Below are positions 7,818 to 17,492 of a DNA stretch of 44,980 nucleotides, piece by piece (position 1 is the first letter of the stretch; each line of letters begins with the position of its first letter). Both the position numbers and the translations under genes were made by a program. The DNA is from Nitrospira sp. (GTDB lineage Bacteria; Nitrospirota; Nitrospiria; Nitrospirales; Nitrospiraceae). The stretch covers positions 1 through 44,980 of the forward strand of contig JAHBWQ010000008.1 of the NCBI GenBank assembly GCA_019636915.1, given 5' to 3'. Under the pieces are notes generated by a model. It was not told where the DNA came from, did no database searches, and saw only the letters and a list, made by a program, of their open reading frames with translations.

Positions 7818-9020
7818 CTAGGATGCCATGGCTTGTTTTGTTTCATCCAGATGCTTCTGTAGATACGTCATGAATGGCGTGCCGCCGGTGCCTACGGCTG
7901 TGGGATTGGTCGAACTGGTCTGATGTTGGCGGTTGATGTAACTATCGGCATAGCCGATGTGGATTTCCCGGAATTGGGCCAACAAGTCGACGCAAGCACA
8001 GTACGCTGACCACAATTCTTGGTGGCTTTGCCTACGGCCACGGACATGGCCGGATAGCAGAGCCTGCCCACTCCTGTCAGTTTGACTCCCTAGAGCATGA
8101 ATAAGCGCACGGTGGCGGGGCGGCATGTAGTCCCGCATCTCTTGGAGATACACCGTTAGAGGGTCGGGTGCATGGTGGATGCCAAGCCCGGCATCTAAGC
8201 ACGGCACGATCGAACTCTGCGCCCCCGTCTCGCCACGAAATTGCTGCGGATGTTGCGCATATCCTTCAACACCATCATAGAGGAGGCCGTTGGGGAGTGA
8301 GGGACTATTCTTCCAGCCGTGGATGTAGGGTCTCACGCGGGTGTAATACACATAGGGATCGCAACGTTCTTTCATGCGGAGCAACGTATCCCTCATGGCC
8401 GTCTGCGCGGAGGCCAAGGCTTGTAAACCCACCAAAACCTCATCGTCCTTTTCCTGCACCGCTCCGTTGATCGCTCGTAGCAATCCATCCAAGCCGAGCC
8501 CTGCCTGCCGCTCGATCTGAATGTGGACCACGACGAACCACTCTTCATCCAACCCACCCAGAAAATTCTGCAGCAGCACGATATTGTCGAGCTGAATCGG
8601 CTTCGCAGTATCCAGCCGACGCCAGTTATCCAGCGCGTAGGACGCATAGGAAAGCACCGGCGGACGGCCGAGTTTCTGGCCAATCTCATACCAAGGCTGT
8701 GCGAGCTGGGAGGGGAGCTCGGCAGCAGGTTGCCCCGGTGTTTCCCACACATAGGCGTGGCCGGCGAAGGACAGGATACGCATTGCAGTCCGATAGTCAT
8801 CCTCGCGCCAGCTCGACGGGATGGATGGGAGTAAGACGGGTTGTTCGTCGATAAACCGTCGAACCTGGCGAGCGCTCAGTAATTTGGGTAGCTCGTGACT
8901 CAGAAGATTGAGCGTGGGACAGTCGGGTAAACTTTCACAAGGATCCGGCGGCAGGAACCCTCGTTCAGGGGAGATCTCAAAATCTGCAAGCGACAGCGGT
9001 TGGGACGCGTGGGAGTTCAC
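7818..9020 (-). CDS. Indoleamine 2,3-dioxygenase family heme protein
   Basis: A 400-residue protein that follows the IDO family throughout. It has the helical N-terminal part with SFAGHAYVW, the block LSYASYALDNW, and NFLGGLDEEWFVVVH. The active-site block FRGETGAQSSIVPCLDAGLG and MRDYMPPRHRALI follow. The proximal heme ligand is His354 in FREIHIGYA, and the C-terminal GTGGTPFMTYL motif is complete. Family members open the indole ring of L-tryptophan with O2 to give N-formylkynurenine, though distant bacterial members may have other substrates. The start is GTG at 9020, set by AAGGAGG 5 bases upstream. It is a single-gene unit. Confidence 0.88.
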   Translation of the reverse strand: MNSHASQPLSLADFEISPERGFLPPDPCESLPDCPTLNLLSHELPKLLSARQVRRFIDEQPVLLPSIPSSWREDDYRTAMRILSFAGHAYVWETPGQPAAELPSQLAQPWYEIGQKLGRPPVLSYASYALDNWRRLDTAKPIQLDNIVLLQNFLGGLDEEWFVVVHIQIERQAGLGLDGLLRAINGAVQEKDDEVLVGLQALASAQTAMRDTLLRMKERCDPYVYYTRVRPYIHGWKNSPSLPNGLLYDGVEGYAQHPQQFRGETGAQSSIVPCLDAGLGIHHAPDPLTVYLQEMRDYMPPRHRALIHALGSQTDRSGQALLSGHVRGRRQSHQELWSAYCACVDLLAQFREIHIGYADSYINRQHQTSSTNPTAVGTGGTPFMTYLQKHLDETKQAMAS

Positions 9021-9158
9021 AGAGGCCTCCTTGGCCTCACTCTACCACTCCTGCAAGAGATTGCAATCAGTCTCGGTGGTGACTCATGAGGTCGAGAGTC
9101 ACGTGGCGGGGATTCCCCGTGCCGTCGGCGATGTGAAAGCTGGAACTGACTTGAGAAG

Positions 9159-9188
9159 GAAAAGGCCACCTTCTCAGGTGGCCTTTTT
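9159..9188 (-). terminator. Rho-independent terminator of the metK-ahcY unit
   Basis: Arms AAAGGCCACCT (9161-9171) and AGGTGGCCTTT (9176-9186) pair perfectly around a 4-base loop, and the flanking A/T bases extend the stem. Read on the minus strand it ends in CCTTTTCCTT. It lies 136 bases beyond the ahcY stop. The rest of 9021-9323 holds no gene that I can support. Confidence 0.7.
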
Positions 9189-9323
9189 CTTCTCCCAGCA
9201 GGTGAGGCGTGGGTGCTCTCGCACTGCGCGCATTCACCGAGCATCGCCCGTTATTTGGAAATCAAGTCGATCTTGCATGCGCGGTGAGCGAGCACTGAGA
9301 GTACTCGCGCCGCACCATGCTCT

Positions 9324-10694
<1,371 letters not shown>

Positions 10695-10703
10695 TCAGGA
10701 AGC

Positions 10704-11852
10704 TTATAGTCCGGCGTCCTTGCGCAGGGCCTTGGCCTTGTCGGTTTTCTCCCAGGTAAACTCAGGCTCGTTGCGGCCGAAGTGCCCATAGGCCGCCGTC
10801 TTTTTGAAAATGGGCCGTCGAAGTTTGAGATGATCAATGATGCCGCGTGGCGTCATCGGGAAGTGCTTGCGCACGAGCTTGTCGAGCTTATCAACCGACA
10901 CCTTTTCCGTGCCCTTGGTATCGACCAGCACGGAGACGGGGTCGGCGACGCCGATGGCATAGGCCAATTGGACTTCACACTTATCGGCCAACTCGGCAGC
11001 GACAAGGTTCTTCGCGATATAACGTGCCATGTAGGAGGCGGACCTGTCGACTTTTGTCGGATCTTTTCCGGAGAAGGCTCCACCGCCATGGCTGCCATGG
11101 CCGCCGTAGGTGTCGACGATGATCTTACGCCCGGTGAGACCGGTGTCACCCATGGGGCCGCCGACTACGAATCGACCAGTCGGGTTGATGTGATGCTTCA
11201 CGCCGGTCGGGTCATAGAGGCCCTTCGGCATCACCGGCTTGATCACCTTGTCCATGATATCGCGTTCAATTTGCTTATTGGTCACATCGGGGCCGTGTTG
11301 CGTGGAGACGACGATCGTATCGATCCGCATGGGCCTGCCGTTTTTGTACTCGACCGTGACTTGTGATTTCCCATCCGGCCGCACCCATTTGAGAATATTT
11401 TTTTTGCGCACTTCGGCAAGGCGTTTGGTCAAACGGTGAGCCAAGACGATCGGCATCGGCATGAGTTCATCGGTTTCATTGGTGGCGTACCCGAACATCA
11501 ACCCTTGATCACCGGCTCCTCCGGAATCGACGCCCATCGCAATGTCACCCGATTGTTGGTGAATTGCGGTGAGAACGGAACAGGTATGGAAGTCGAACCC
11601 CCAGGAAGCATCGCAGTAGCCGACGTCCTTGATGACCTCCCGAATAATGTCAGGGATTTCAACGTAGGCCTTGGTCGAGATTTCTCCGGCTACCAGTGCG
11701 ATACCCGTGGTGAGAATCGTCTCGCAGGCGACACGAGAATACTTATCCTGAGCGATAATGGCATCCAAGATACCGTCTGATATCTGGTCGGCGATTTTAT
11801 CAGGATGCCCTTCAGTTACTGATTCCGAAGTAAAGAGAAAGTTGTCTCGCAT
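10704..11852 (-). CDS. metK: S-adenosylmethionine synthetase
   Basis: A 382-residue methionine adenosyltransferase, the usual family length, making S-adenosylmethionine from methionine and ATP in the cytoplasm. The N-terminal [17 protein letters not shown] block, the [13 protein letters not shown] block and the glycine-rich [16 protein letters not shown] block are all intact. I chose the ATG at 11852, which gives the canonical start [12 protein letters not shown] and follows a GAGGGA site; the frame stays open for 47 further codons without family similarity. With ahcY downstream it forms the core of the activated methyl cycle. Confidence 0.96.
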   Translation of the reverse strand: MRDNFLFTSESVTEGHPDKIADQISDGILDAIIAQDKYSRVACETILTTGIALVAGEISTKAYVEIPDIIREVIKDVGYCDASWGFDFHTCSVLTAIHQQSGDIAMGVDSGGAGDQGLMFGYATNETDELMPMPIVLAHRLTKRLAEVRKKNILKWVRPDGKSQVTVEYKNGRPMRIDTIVVSTQHGPDVTNKQIERDIMDKVIKPVMPKGLYDPTGVKHHINPTGRFVVGGPMGDTGLTGRKIIVDTYGGHGSHGGGAFSGKDPTKVDRSASYMARYIAKNLVAAELADKCEVQLAYAIGVADPVSVLVDTKGTEKVSVDKLDKLVRKHFPMTPRGIIDHLKLRRPIFKKTAAYGHFGRNEPEFTWEKTDKAKALRKDAGL

Positions 11853-12154
11853 GAGTCCCTCGTGGGTTGAGGTTATGGAAAACCAGCGTTGGTCTGTCCA
11901 AGGATGTCTGTAATGTGAGAAAATACGACCGAGAGACAAGCCACGCACAAACGAGGTTGATTCTAGAGGAGAGTGGTCGGCTTTGTCCATCATTTCGTTT
12001 CGTTCTTTTGTGAAAAACCGTCATGCCTCGTTTACTTGACTCGGGATTTTGGCGACTTGTAACATGACCGAACGGGCCTCGATGAATCGGCGAGTGCTAC
12101 GTAGGGCTCGCTCTGGCAGAAAAAACCGTTCAGACTGATGTGTTGGGCGTCGAC
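11853..12154. other. Divergent intergenic region between metK and the thioredoxin gene
   Basis: About 300 bases that must hold the promoters of both divergent units. I found no convincing -35/-10 pair and no SAM-I or SAM-II riboswitch pattern ahead of metK. Confidence 0.5.
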
Positions 12155-12712
12155 ATGAAATATGGCCGAACGATCTCGATTCTCCCGGGGCTTCTCGCAG
12201 TCGGTGTGTTGGTCACGGTCTCCGTTGTCGATGCGCAACCACCGCAGTCGGTCAAACGGTCGGCTGTCGAGCGCGGCGTCGTTCAAGTCGGCGATGAAGC
12301 ACCGAATTTCACGTTGCAAGACCTTGCCGGGAATGTCATCAGTTTGTCTCAGCTCAGGGGGAAAGTCGTCCTGCTGAATTTTTGGGCAACGTGGTGTGGG
12401 CCCTGTCGAGTTGAGATGCCGGCGATGGAACAACTTTATCGCACGTTACCGAGAGGACAGTTCGAGATTTTGGCCGTATCGACGGATGCCCAGGGAGCAG
12501 CCGTGACACGACCGTTTCAGAAACGGATGGGCTTTACGTTTCCAATTCTTCACGACTCGGAGTATCGGGTTGGCCTGGCCTATGGAGCACGAACGATCCC
12601 GATCACCTTCATGGTTGATCGCCAGGGCGTCGTACGACAAAAAATATTCGGTGCCCGTGATTGGGACTCACCGGAGGCCCGTGACTTGATTCATGCTCTG
12701 ATGAAGTCCTAG
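12155..12712 (+). CDS. TlpA/ResA-type thioredoxin-fold protein, periplasmic
   Basis: A 185-residue exported thioredoxin-like reductase. Residues 1-27 form a signal peptide or membrane anchor. The AhpC/TSA-like fold starts at VGDEAPNFTLQDLAG. The active site FWATWCGPC holds Cys81 and Cys84, and the cis-proline loop is RTIPITF. ResA/CcmG-like proteins reduce apocytochrome cysteines before heme attachment. That fits the ccdA gene, which starts 3 bases after this stop, and the multiheme cytochrome elsewhere in the window. I prefer the ATG at 12155; a GTG at 12140 would add five residues. Neither has a clear ribosome site. Confidence 0.92.
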   Translation: MKYGRTISILPGLLAVGVLVTVSVVDAQPPQSVKRSAVERGVVQVGDEAPNFTLQDLAGNVISLSQLRGKVVLLNFWATWCGPCRVEMPAMEQLYRTLPRGQFEILAVSTDAQGAAVTRPFQKRMGFTFPILHDSEYRVGLAYGARTIPITFMVDRQGVVRQKIFGARDWDSPEARDLIHALMKS

Positions 12713-12714
12713 CG

Positions 12715-13461
12715 ATGACACAATCCATTCCACAGATTTCGCTGGTTGCGGCCTTTTCCGCGGGGCTTCTGTCGTTCGTGTCCCCATGCGTTTTGCCGCT
12801 TGTGCCGAGCTACATTTCCTATATCACCGGACTTTCGGTTGAACAACTGACCGACGCCTCTGAACGTGAGAAATTCAAGAAGGCCATTATCGTGAATTCC
12901 TTGCTCTTCATCGGCGGGTTTTCATCGGTATTCGTTGCCTTCGGGGCTTCCGCAAGCTTTCTGGGACAGCTGTTGATCAGCCATCAAGATCTCATTCGCC
13001 GCATCGGCGGTGTGGTCATCATTTTGTTTGGGCTGTATCTGCTCGGAATTCTCAATCTCACGTTCCTCAAGATGGAGCATCGCTATCAATTTCGCAATCG
13101 ACCGGCTGGGTACTTGGGATCGTTCTTGATCGGTGTGGCGTTTGCGGCCGGATGGACCCCCTGTGTCGGGCCGGTTCTGGGGTCGATTCTGCTCTATGCG
13201 AGCACGACTGATTCCATGTTCAGCGGGGTCGTGTTATTGACCTTTTACTCATTGGGTTTGGGCATGCCGTTGTTTCTAACGGCATTGGGCGTCGATCGAT
13301 TCTTGGCCTACTTCAAAGAAGTACGGGCGTATTTGTGGGGTGTGTCGACCGTGAGCGGAGTGATGCTGATCGTCGTCGGGGTGATGATCTACGCCAACTC
13401 GTTGACGATGATCACCAGTTTCTTGGAGCGATACGGAATCGGTTGGTATCTGGGACAGTGA
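12715..13461 (+). CDS. ccdA: Cytochrome c biogenesis protein CcdA (thiol-disulfide transporter)
   Basis: A 248-residue integral membrane protein with six predicted membrane segments. Its two redox cysteines are in FVSPCVLPLVPSY (Cys25) and GWTPCVGPVLG (Cys150), the hallmark positions of the DsbD-core/CcdA family. It passes electrons from cytoplasmic thioredoxin across the inner membrane to periplasmic thioredoxin-like proteins, here most likely the ResA-like product of the preceding gene. The two genes are almost contiguous and must be co-transcribed. Confidence 0.94.
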   Translation: MTQSIPQISLVAAFSAGLLSFVSPCVLPLVPSYISYITGLSVEQLTDASEREKFKKAIIVNSLLFIGGFSSVFVAFGASASFLGQLLISHQDLIRRIGGVVIILFGLYLLGILNLTFLKMEHRYQFRNRPAGYLGSFLIGVAFAAGWTPCVGPVLGSILLYASTTDSMFSGVVLLTFYSLGLGMPLFLTALGVDRFLAYFKEVRAYLWGVSTVSGVMLIVVGVMIYANSLTMITSFLERYGIGWYLGQ

Positions 13462-13556
13462 ATGAGGCTATCCTCGGAATTCGTTCGGTAACCCTCTCCC
13501 GCCAAGTCGTCTTCCCTCTATTCAGTACTCAACGCTCAGCACTCGATTCTGCTGGG

Positions 13557-14549
13557 TCAGCACCAGGCGCCAAGGCGACAGGCGGTAAATCCTGGCTTTA
13601 GTGAATTGACGGCGGAGCTTCCGGCTAAACTGAGCGAGGGGGGAAGTCCCAGTGTGCCCATCAGAGCTGACGGCAGGGAGCCAGCGGATGGTTGCGGTGA
13701 GGAATTGGATGGGCCGTTTCGTACCACGCCTGAACCGGCATCAGAGAGAGTCGTCGACTCGGATTGCTGTGCCAACAGTGTTGTCGGTTGAGCTGCGCTG
13801 ATTTTGGCGAGGAGGTGCTTCCCATCGCCAGCGAATTGGCTGTGAGGGTACTTTTCCGTCAAGACCATGAGATGGTCCCTGGCCCAATCGTCCGCACCCA
13901 ACTCGTGGTACGACTTAGCGAGAAAGTATAAGGCGTCCGCGGCGACGGACTTGTCGGGATAGGCCTTCATCACCTGCTCGAATCGGTGTGCGGCCGCCAG
14001 GTACGAGCCTCTCCGGTAGTAGAATTGCCCCACAAAGAGATGCATCTGTGCCAGCCAATCGTGACACTCCTCGAGTTTTTGTTGTGCTTGCGTGTCATAG
14101 CGACTGCCGGGAAACTCTCTCTGCATCTGTTCGAATGCCGCGATCGCCTTTTGCATGGGTTCAGGGTCGCGATCGATCGTTTTGGCCATCTTGAAGTGAA
14201 TTTCCCCAATTCTGAAGGCAGCATAGGGGGCTAGCACGTGATTCCGATGGAGTTCCAGGAAGTGTTTGTATTCGACGAGCGCTTCTGCGTACTCTTCTTT
14301 CTCAAAATACGCTTCGCCGCGTTTCATGATCACATTAGGGTGGTAATGATTATCGACCGTATCGCCGAGGAAAATTTGCTCGTCCGTACCGCTGAGGGCT
14401 TTTTTAAGTCCGCTTCGAACGTCGCTGGCGGAAAAATCACCGGCACAGGCGGCAAGGATGAGGCAGTACATGCCCATCCAGGCCACGAGGCACGGACCAG
14501 ATGGTCTGCATCGAGCGCGTGTACCTGCTTGCACGAACGGCATCTGCAT
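13557..14549 (-). CDS. bamD: BamD/YfiO-like TPR lipoprotein
   Basis: About 330 residues with a lipoprotein signal (MYCLILAAC, cysteine in a good lipobox) and then tetratricopeptide repeats of the BamD type: YFEKEEYAEALVEYKHFL, AFEQMQREFPGSRYDTQAQ, YYRRGSYLAAAHRFEQV and YPHSQFAG. BamD is the outer-membrane-anchored partner of BamA in inserting beta-barrel proteins. The tail beyond the repeats, from about QPTTLLAQQ, is serine/proline-rich and low in complexity, longer than in typical BamD. The start is uncertain: the frame runs open to 14708, but ATG at 14549 gives a sensible signal peptide. The tail end is convergent with ccdA. Confidence 0.8.
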   Translation of the reverse strand: MQMPFVQAGTRARCRPSGPCLVAWMGMYCLILAACAGDFSASDVRSGLKKALSGTDEQIFLGDTVDNHYHPNVIMKRGEAYFEKEEYAEALVEYKHFLELHRNHVLAPYAAFRIGEIHFKMAKTIDRDPEPMQKAIAAFEQMQREFPGSRYDTQAQQKLEECHDWLAQMHLFVGQFYYRRGSYLAAAHRFEQVMKAYPDKSVAADALYFLAKSYHELGADDWARDHLMVLTEKYPHSQFAGDGKHLLAKISAAQPTTLLAQQSESTTLSDAGSGVVRNGPSNSSPQPSAGSLPSALMGTLGLPPSLSLAGSSAVNSLKPGFTACRLGAWC

Positions 14550-14706
14550 AACTAACACAAATAGCAAGGATACAAGTAAAAAGCAATCGGACGCGTGGTT
14601 TTGTTGACCTGCCTTCTTGGTGGACCCTATAATCCCGCTCCACATCTGCATTCTGGAGCATGAAACGGGTTTGTCCAACTGATTAGAGGAGTTGGTGTTT
14701 AGGACC

Positions 14707-15699
14707 ATGATTCGAACACGAGTGATTGGAACGGGCAGCTACCTTCCGTCTCGAGTCGTGCCGAACGAAGAGATCGCGCAGGCCATCGGGATCTCCCCAG
14801 CCAACATTCAACGGCTGACCGGCATTCGGTCACGCCATTGGGCGGGGGACCAGGAGGCTGCTTCAGACCTGGCGATTGCTGCGGGCCGCCGGGCGCTGGA
14901 GGCTGCCGGTTGTGAGGCCTCGGCCATTGATGCCATTGTACTGTCGACCACTTCGCCGGATATGGCATTCCCCTCGACGGCCTGTTTGGTGCAACGGGGT
15001 TTGGGCTGTAAGCCGGTGGGGGCCTTTGATGTGTCTGCGTCCTGCTCGGGATTTTTATATGGACTTTCTATGGCGCAGGCCATGATTCAAAGCGGTCAGG
15101 TGAAGACCTGTTTGCTTATTGCGGCTGAGGTGAAGTCTCGCGCACTCGATCCTCAGGATGAAGCGACCGCGCTGCTATTTGGGGATGGAGCCGGAGCCGT
15201 TATTCTTCGAGGGGAGCATGATCTCAACCCGGAGTGGCGAGGGATTCTCGGAATCAGACTGTACGCGGACGGGGCGTCCCATGGACTCATTCGAATCCCT
15301 AGTGGGGGATCACGGAGCCCTGCATCGGCAGATACCATCAAGAAGCAGGAACATACGTTGCGCATGCGTGGTGCGTCGCTATTTCGGGTTGCGATCAGAC
15401 GAGTTGAGCAGGCCGTGCACGACATCTTGAAGGAGTTTGGGGTGCGTTCGGATGAGCTGAAACAGGTGGTGCTGCACCAGGCGAATGGGCGAATCCTGGA
15501 TCAGATCGCCGATCGGTTGGGTATCGAGCGGTCTCGAGTTGCATCGGTCATTGAACGGTATGGCAATACCTCCTCGGCGTCGCTTCCCATCGCGCTGGAT
15601 GATGCAGTCCGTAGGGGACACATTTCACCGGGAGATTTGGTGCTTCTGGGCAGCTTTGGTGGGGGGCTCACCTGGGCAACGAGCCTTGTTCGGTGGTAA
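14707..15699 (+). CDS. fabH: Beta-ketoacyl-ACP synthase III
   Basis: A 330-residue thiolase-fold enzyme that condenses acetyl-CoA with malonyl-ACP to start fatty acid synthesis. The N-terminus RTRVIGTGSYLPSRVV is typical. The catalytic triad is complete: Cys113 in VSASCSGFLYG, His257 in VVLHQANGRI and Asn287 in RYGNTSSAS. I prefer the ATG at 14707 for its family-like N-terminus. A GTG at 14692 behind GAGGAG would add five residues, and both have poor ribosome spacing. It is divergent from the BamD-like gene and has no other fatty acid genes beside it. Confidence 0.94.
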   Translation: MIRTRVIGTGSYLPSRVVPNEEIAQAIGISPANIQRLTGIRSRHWAGDQEAASDLAIAAGRRALEAAGCEASAIDAIVLSTTSPDMAFPSTACLVQRGLGCKPVGAFDVSASCSGFLYGLSMAQAMIQSGQVKTCLLIAAEVKSRALDPQDEATALLFGDGAGAVILRGEHDLNPEWRGILGIRLYADGASHGLIRIPSGGSRSPASADTIKKQEHTLRMRGASLFRVAIRRVEQAVHDILKEFGVRSDELKQVVLHQANGRILDQIADRLGIERSRVASVIERYGNTSSASLPIALDDAVRRGHISPGDLVLLGSFGGGLTWATSLVRW

Positions 15700-15776
15700 T
15701 GCCGATGAGTAACAGAGGCAAGCATGTGCCTGCGTTGCCCTTTGAGTAAGCCTTTGATTCAGGAGTACGGCAGATC

Positions 15777-16397
15777 ATGATCTTCAGCATACTTCCCAAA
15801 GAGGAAGCCTTTTTCGAACTCTTCAAGAAGGCGGCCCACAATGTGATTGAAGGCAGTCGGTTGCTCAAGGGCCTGATGGAAGACTATACGAACATTCAGG
15901 AAAAGATTACACGCATTAAAGAGGTGGAGCACATCGGGGATGGTATCACGCACGACATCGCCATGCGCCTCAACCAAACCTTTATCACGCCGATTGATCG
16001 GGAGGATATTCACGATCTCGCCAGCGCGTTGGACGACATCCTTGATGCGATCGAAGCGGTGGCCGATCGGTTCGCCATCTATAAGATCGAGCAACCGACT
16101 CCCTGTTCGGTTCGGTTAGCGGATATCCTCTATCGAGCGTCCGTGGCGGTAGGGCGCGGAGTCGATCGGATCAGTATGTCGCATGAGGAAGTAAAAGAGT
16201 ACAGCGTGGAGGTGAATAGTCTGGAGAATGAAGCCGATCGGGTGTCACGTGACGCGATTTCCGCACTCTTTGAAAAAGAAACGAACCCGATCGCCGTGAT
16301 CAAGTGGAAAGAGATCTATGAGACCTTTGAAGAGGGGACCGATCGCTGCGAGGATGTCGCCAATGTGATCGAATGTATCGTATTGAAGCAGGCGTAG
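15777..16397 (+). CDS. DUF47 family PhoU-like protein, phosphate transporter accessory
   Basis: A 206-residue all-helical protein of the DUF47 family, distantly related to PhoU. Landmarks are FFELFKKAAHNVIEG at the start, ITRIKEVEHIGDGITHDI with the E-x-x-x-D metal-binding pattern, INREDIHDL-type wording (here PIDREDIHDLASALDD) and the second copy NSLENEADRVSRDAI. DUF47 genes usually sit just before a Pit-type phosphate transporter and are thought to control it; that is the case here, 102 bases upstream. AGGAG lies 11 bases before the ATG. Confidence 0.93.
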   Translation: MIFSILPKEEAFFELFKKAAHNVIEGSRLLKGLMEDYTNIQEKITRIKEVEHIGDGITHDIAMRLNQTFITPIDREDIHDLASALDDILDAIEAVADRFAIYKIEQPTPCSVRLADILYRASVAVGRGVDRISMSHEEVKEYSVEVNSLENEADRVSRDAISALFEKETNPIAVIKWKEIYETFEEGTDRCEDVANVIECIVLKQA

Positions 16398-16499
16398 TTG
16401 GTTCAGCTCAGACCTTATTCGCAGAGTGCTCGGTCAGAAGAATCTCCCACACACATCAACGACTGCACCCTGTCTTCCTGAACAAGAACGAGATTGCCC

Positions 16500-17492
16500 A
16501 TGCCTGAATTGAGCGGATTGTTGCTGGTGACCGTGGTGTTGGCCCTGCTGTTTGATTTCTCGAACGGGTGGCACGATTGCGCCAACGCCGTGGCGACGGT
16601 CGTCTCCACGCGCGTATTGAAGCCACTGACAGCGGTGTTGCTGGCCGGAGCGCTGAACGTCGCCGGGGCCTTCTTCTCGACCGCCGTTGCAAAAATGATC
16701 GGCGGAGGGATTGTATTCCCTGACGCTATTACCAATGTCGTTGTGGCCGGCGCGATGGCCGGCGCAATCTTCTGGAATTTGTTCACGCTGATCCTGGGGC
16801 TCCCGACAAGCTCTTCGCACGCCTTGATCGGCGGCCTTGTGGGCGCGGCGGTCGCTCATGGCGGGTGGGCGGTCGTCCAATTCAAGGGGCTGTACAAGAT
16901 TCTGGAAGCCATGATCCTTTCCCCCCTGTTGGGGTTTGGGATGGGGTTTCTCATTATGGTGCTCGTGAGTTGGTCGTTTTTCCGGGTTCATCGGGGTCTG
17001 GCGACAAAACTGTTCAGCCGGCTGCAGTTGCTTTCGGCCAGCTTTATGGCGTTCAGTCATGGGGCGAATGACGCCCAAAAGGTGATGGGCGTCATTACGC
17101 TGGCGTTAGTGGCTTCGGGCCAGCTGACCTCGACCGAAGTGCCGACCTGGGTGATTGTGGCCTGTGCCTTGGCGATGGGGCTGGGCACGACTGTCGGTGG
17201 GTGGCGCATTATCCATACCTTGGGAATGAAAATGGTCAAACTCGAACCGGTGCACGGATTTGCGGCTGAGACGGGAGCGGCGACCGTGCTGCTCTTTACG
17301 GCTCAGTTTGGTCTTCCGGTGAGTACGACCCATACCATTACCTCGTCCATCTTAGGAGTCGGTTCGACCAAACGGCTTTCTGCGGTCCGGTGGGGGGTCA
17401 CGAGCAAGATCCTCTCCGCCTGGATCTTTACCCTCCCTGGTGCCGCATTGTTGGGAGCCGGTGCTTATACGGTGCTGTCCTGGTTCCATTGA
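16500..17492 (+). CDS. pit: Low-affinity inorganic phosphate transporter, Pit family
   Basis: A 331-residue membrane protein with about ten hydrophobic segments and the two inverted PiT signatures: DFSNGWHDCANAVATVV near the N-terminus and SHGANDAQKVMGVI in the second half, plus LPTSSSHALIGG and LPVSTTHTIT. It moves metal-phosphate with protons or cations across the inner membrane. I chose the ATG at 16500; a TTG lies two codons upstream. The DUF47 gene upstream is its likely regulator. Its last 28 bases overlap the 3' end of the convergent phoR-like gene. Confidence 0.95.
   Translation: MPELSGLLLVTVVLALLFDFSNGWHDCANAVATVVSTRVLKPLTAVLLAGALNVAGAFFSTAVAKMIGGGIVFPDAITNVVVAGAMAGAIFWNLFTLILGLPTSSSHALIGGLVGAAVAHGGWAVVQFKGLYKILEAMILSPLLGFGMGFLIMVLVSWSFFRVHRGLATKLFSRLQLLSASFMAFSHGANDAQKVMGVITLALVASGQLTSTEVPTWVIVACALAMGLGTTVGGWRIIHTLGMKMVKLEPVHGFAAETGAATVLLFTAQFGLPVSTTHTITSSILGVGSTKRLSAVRWGVTSKILSAWIFTLPGAALLGAGAYTVLSWFH

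Noticed and set aside
9017..9244. 75-residue minus-strand frame before the IDO gene
   Set aside because: It runs through the terminator hairpin and has no credible start.
11853..12154. SAM riboswitch ahead of metK
   Set aside because: No conserved SAM-I, SAM-II or SAM-IV sequence blocks were found on the minus strand.
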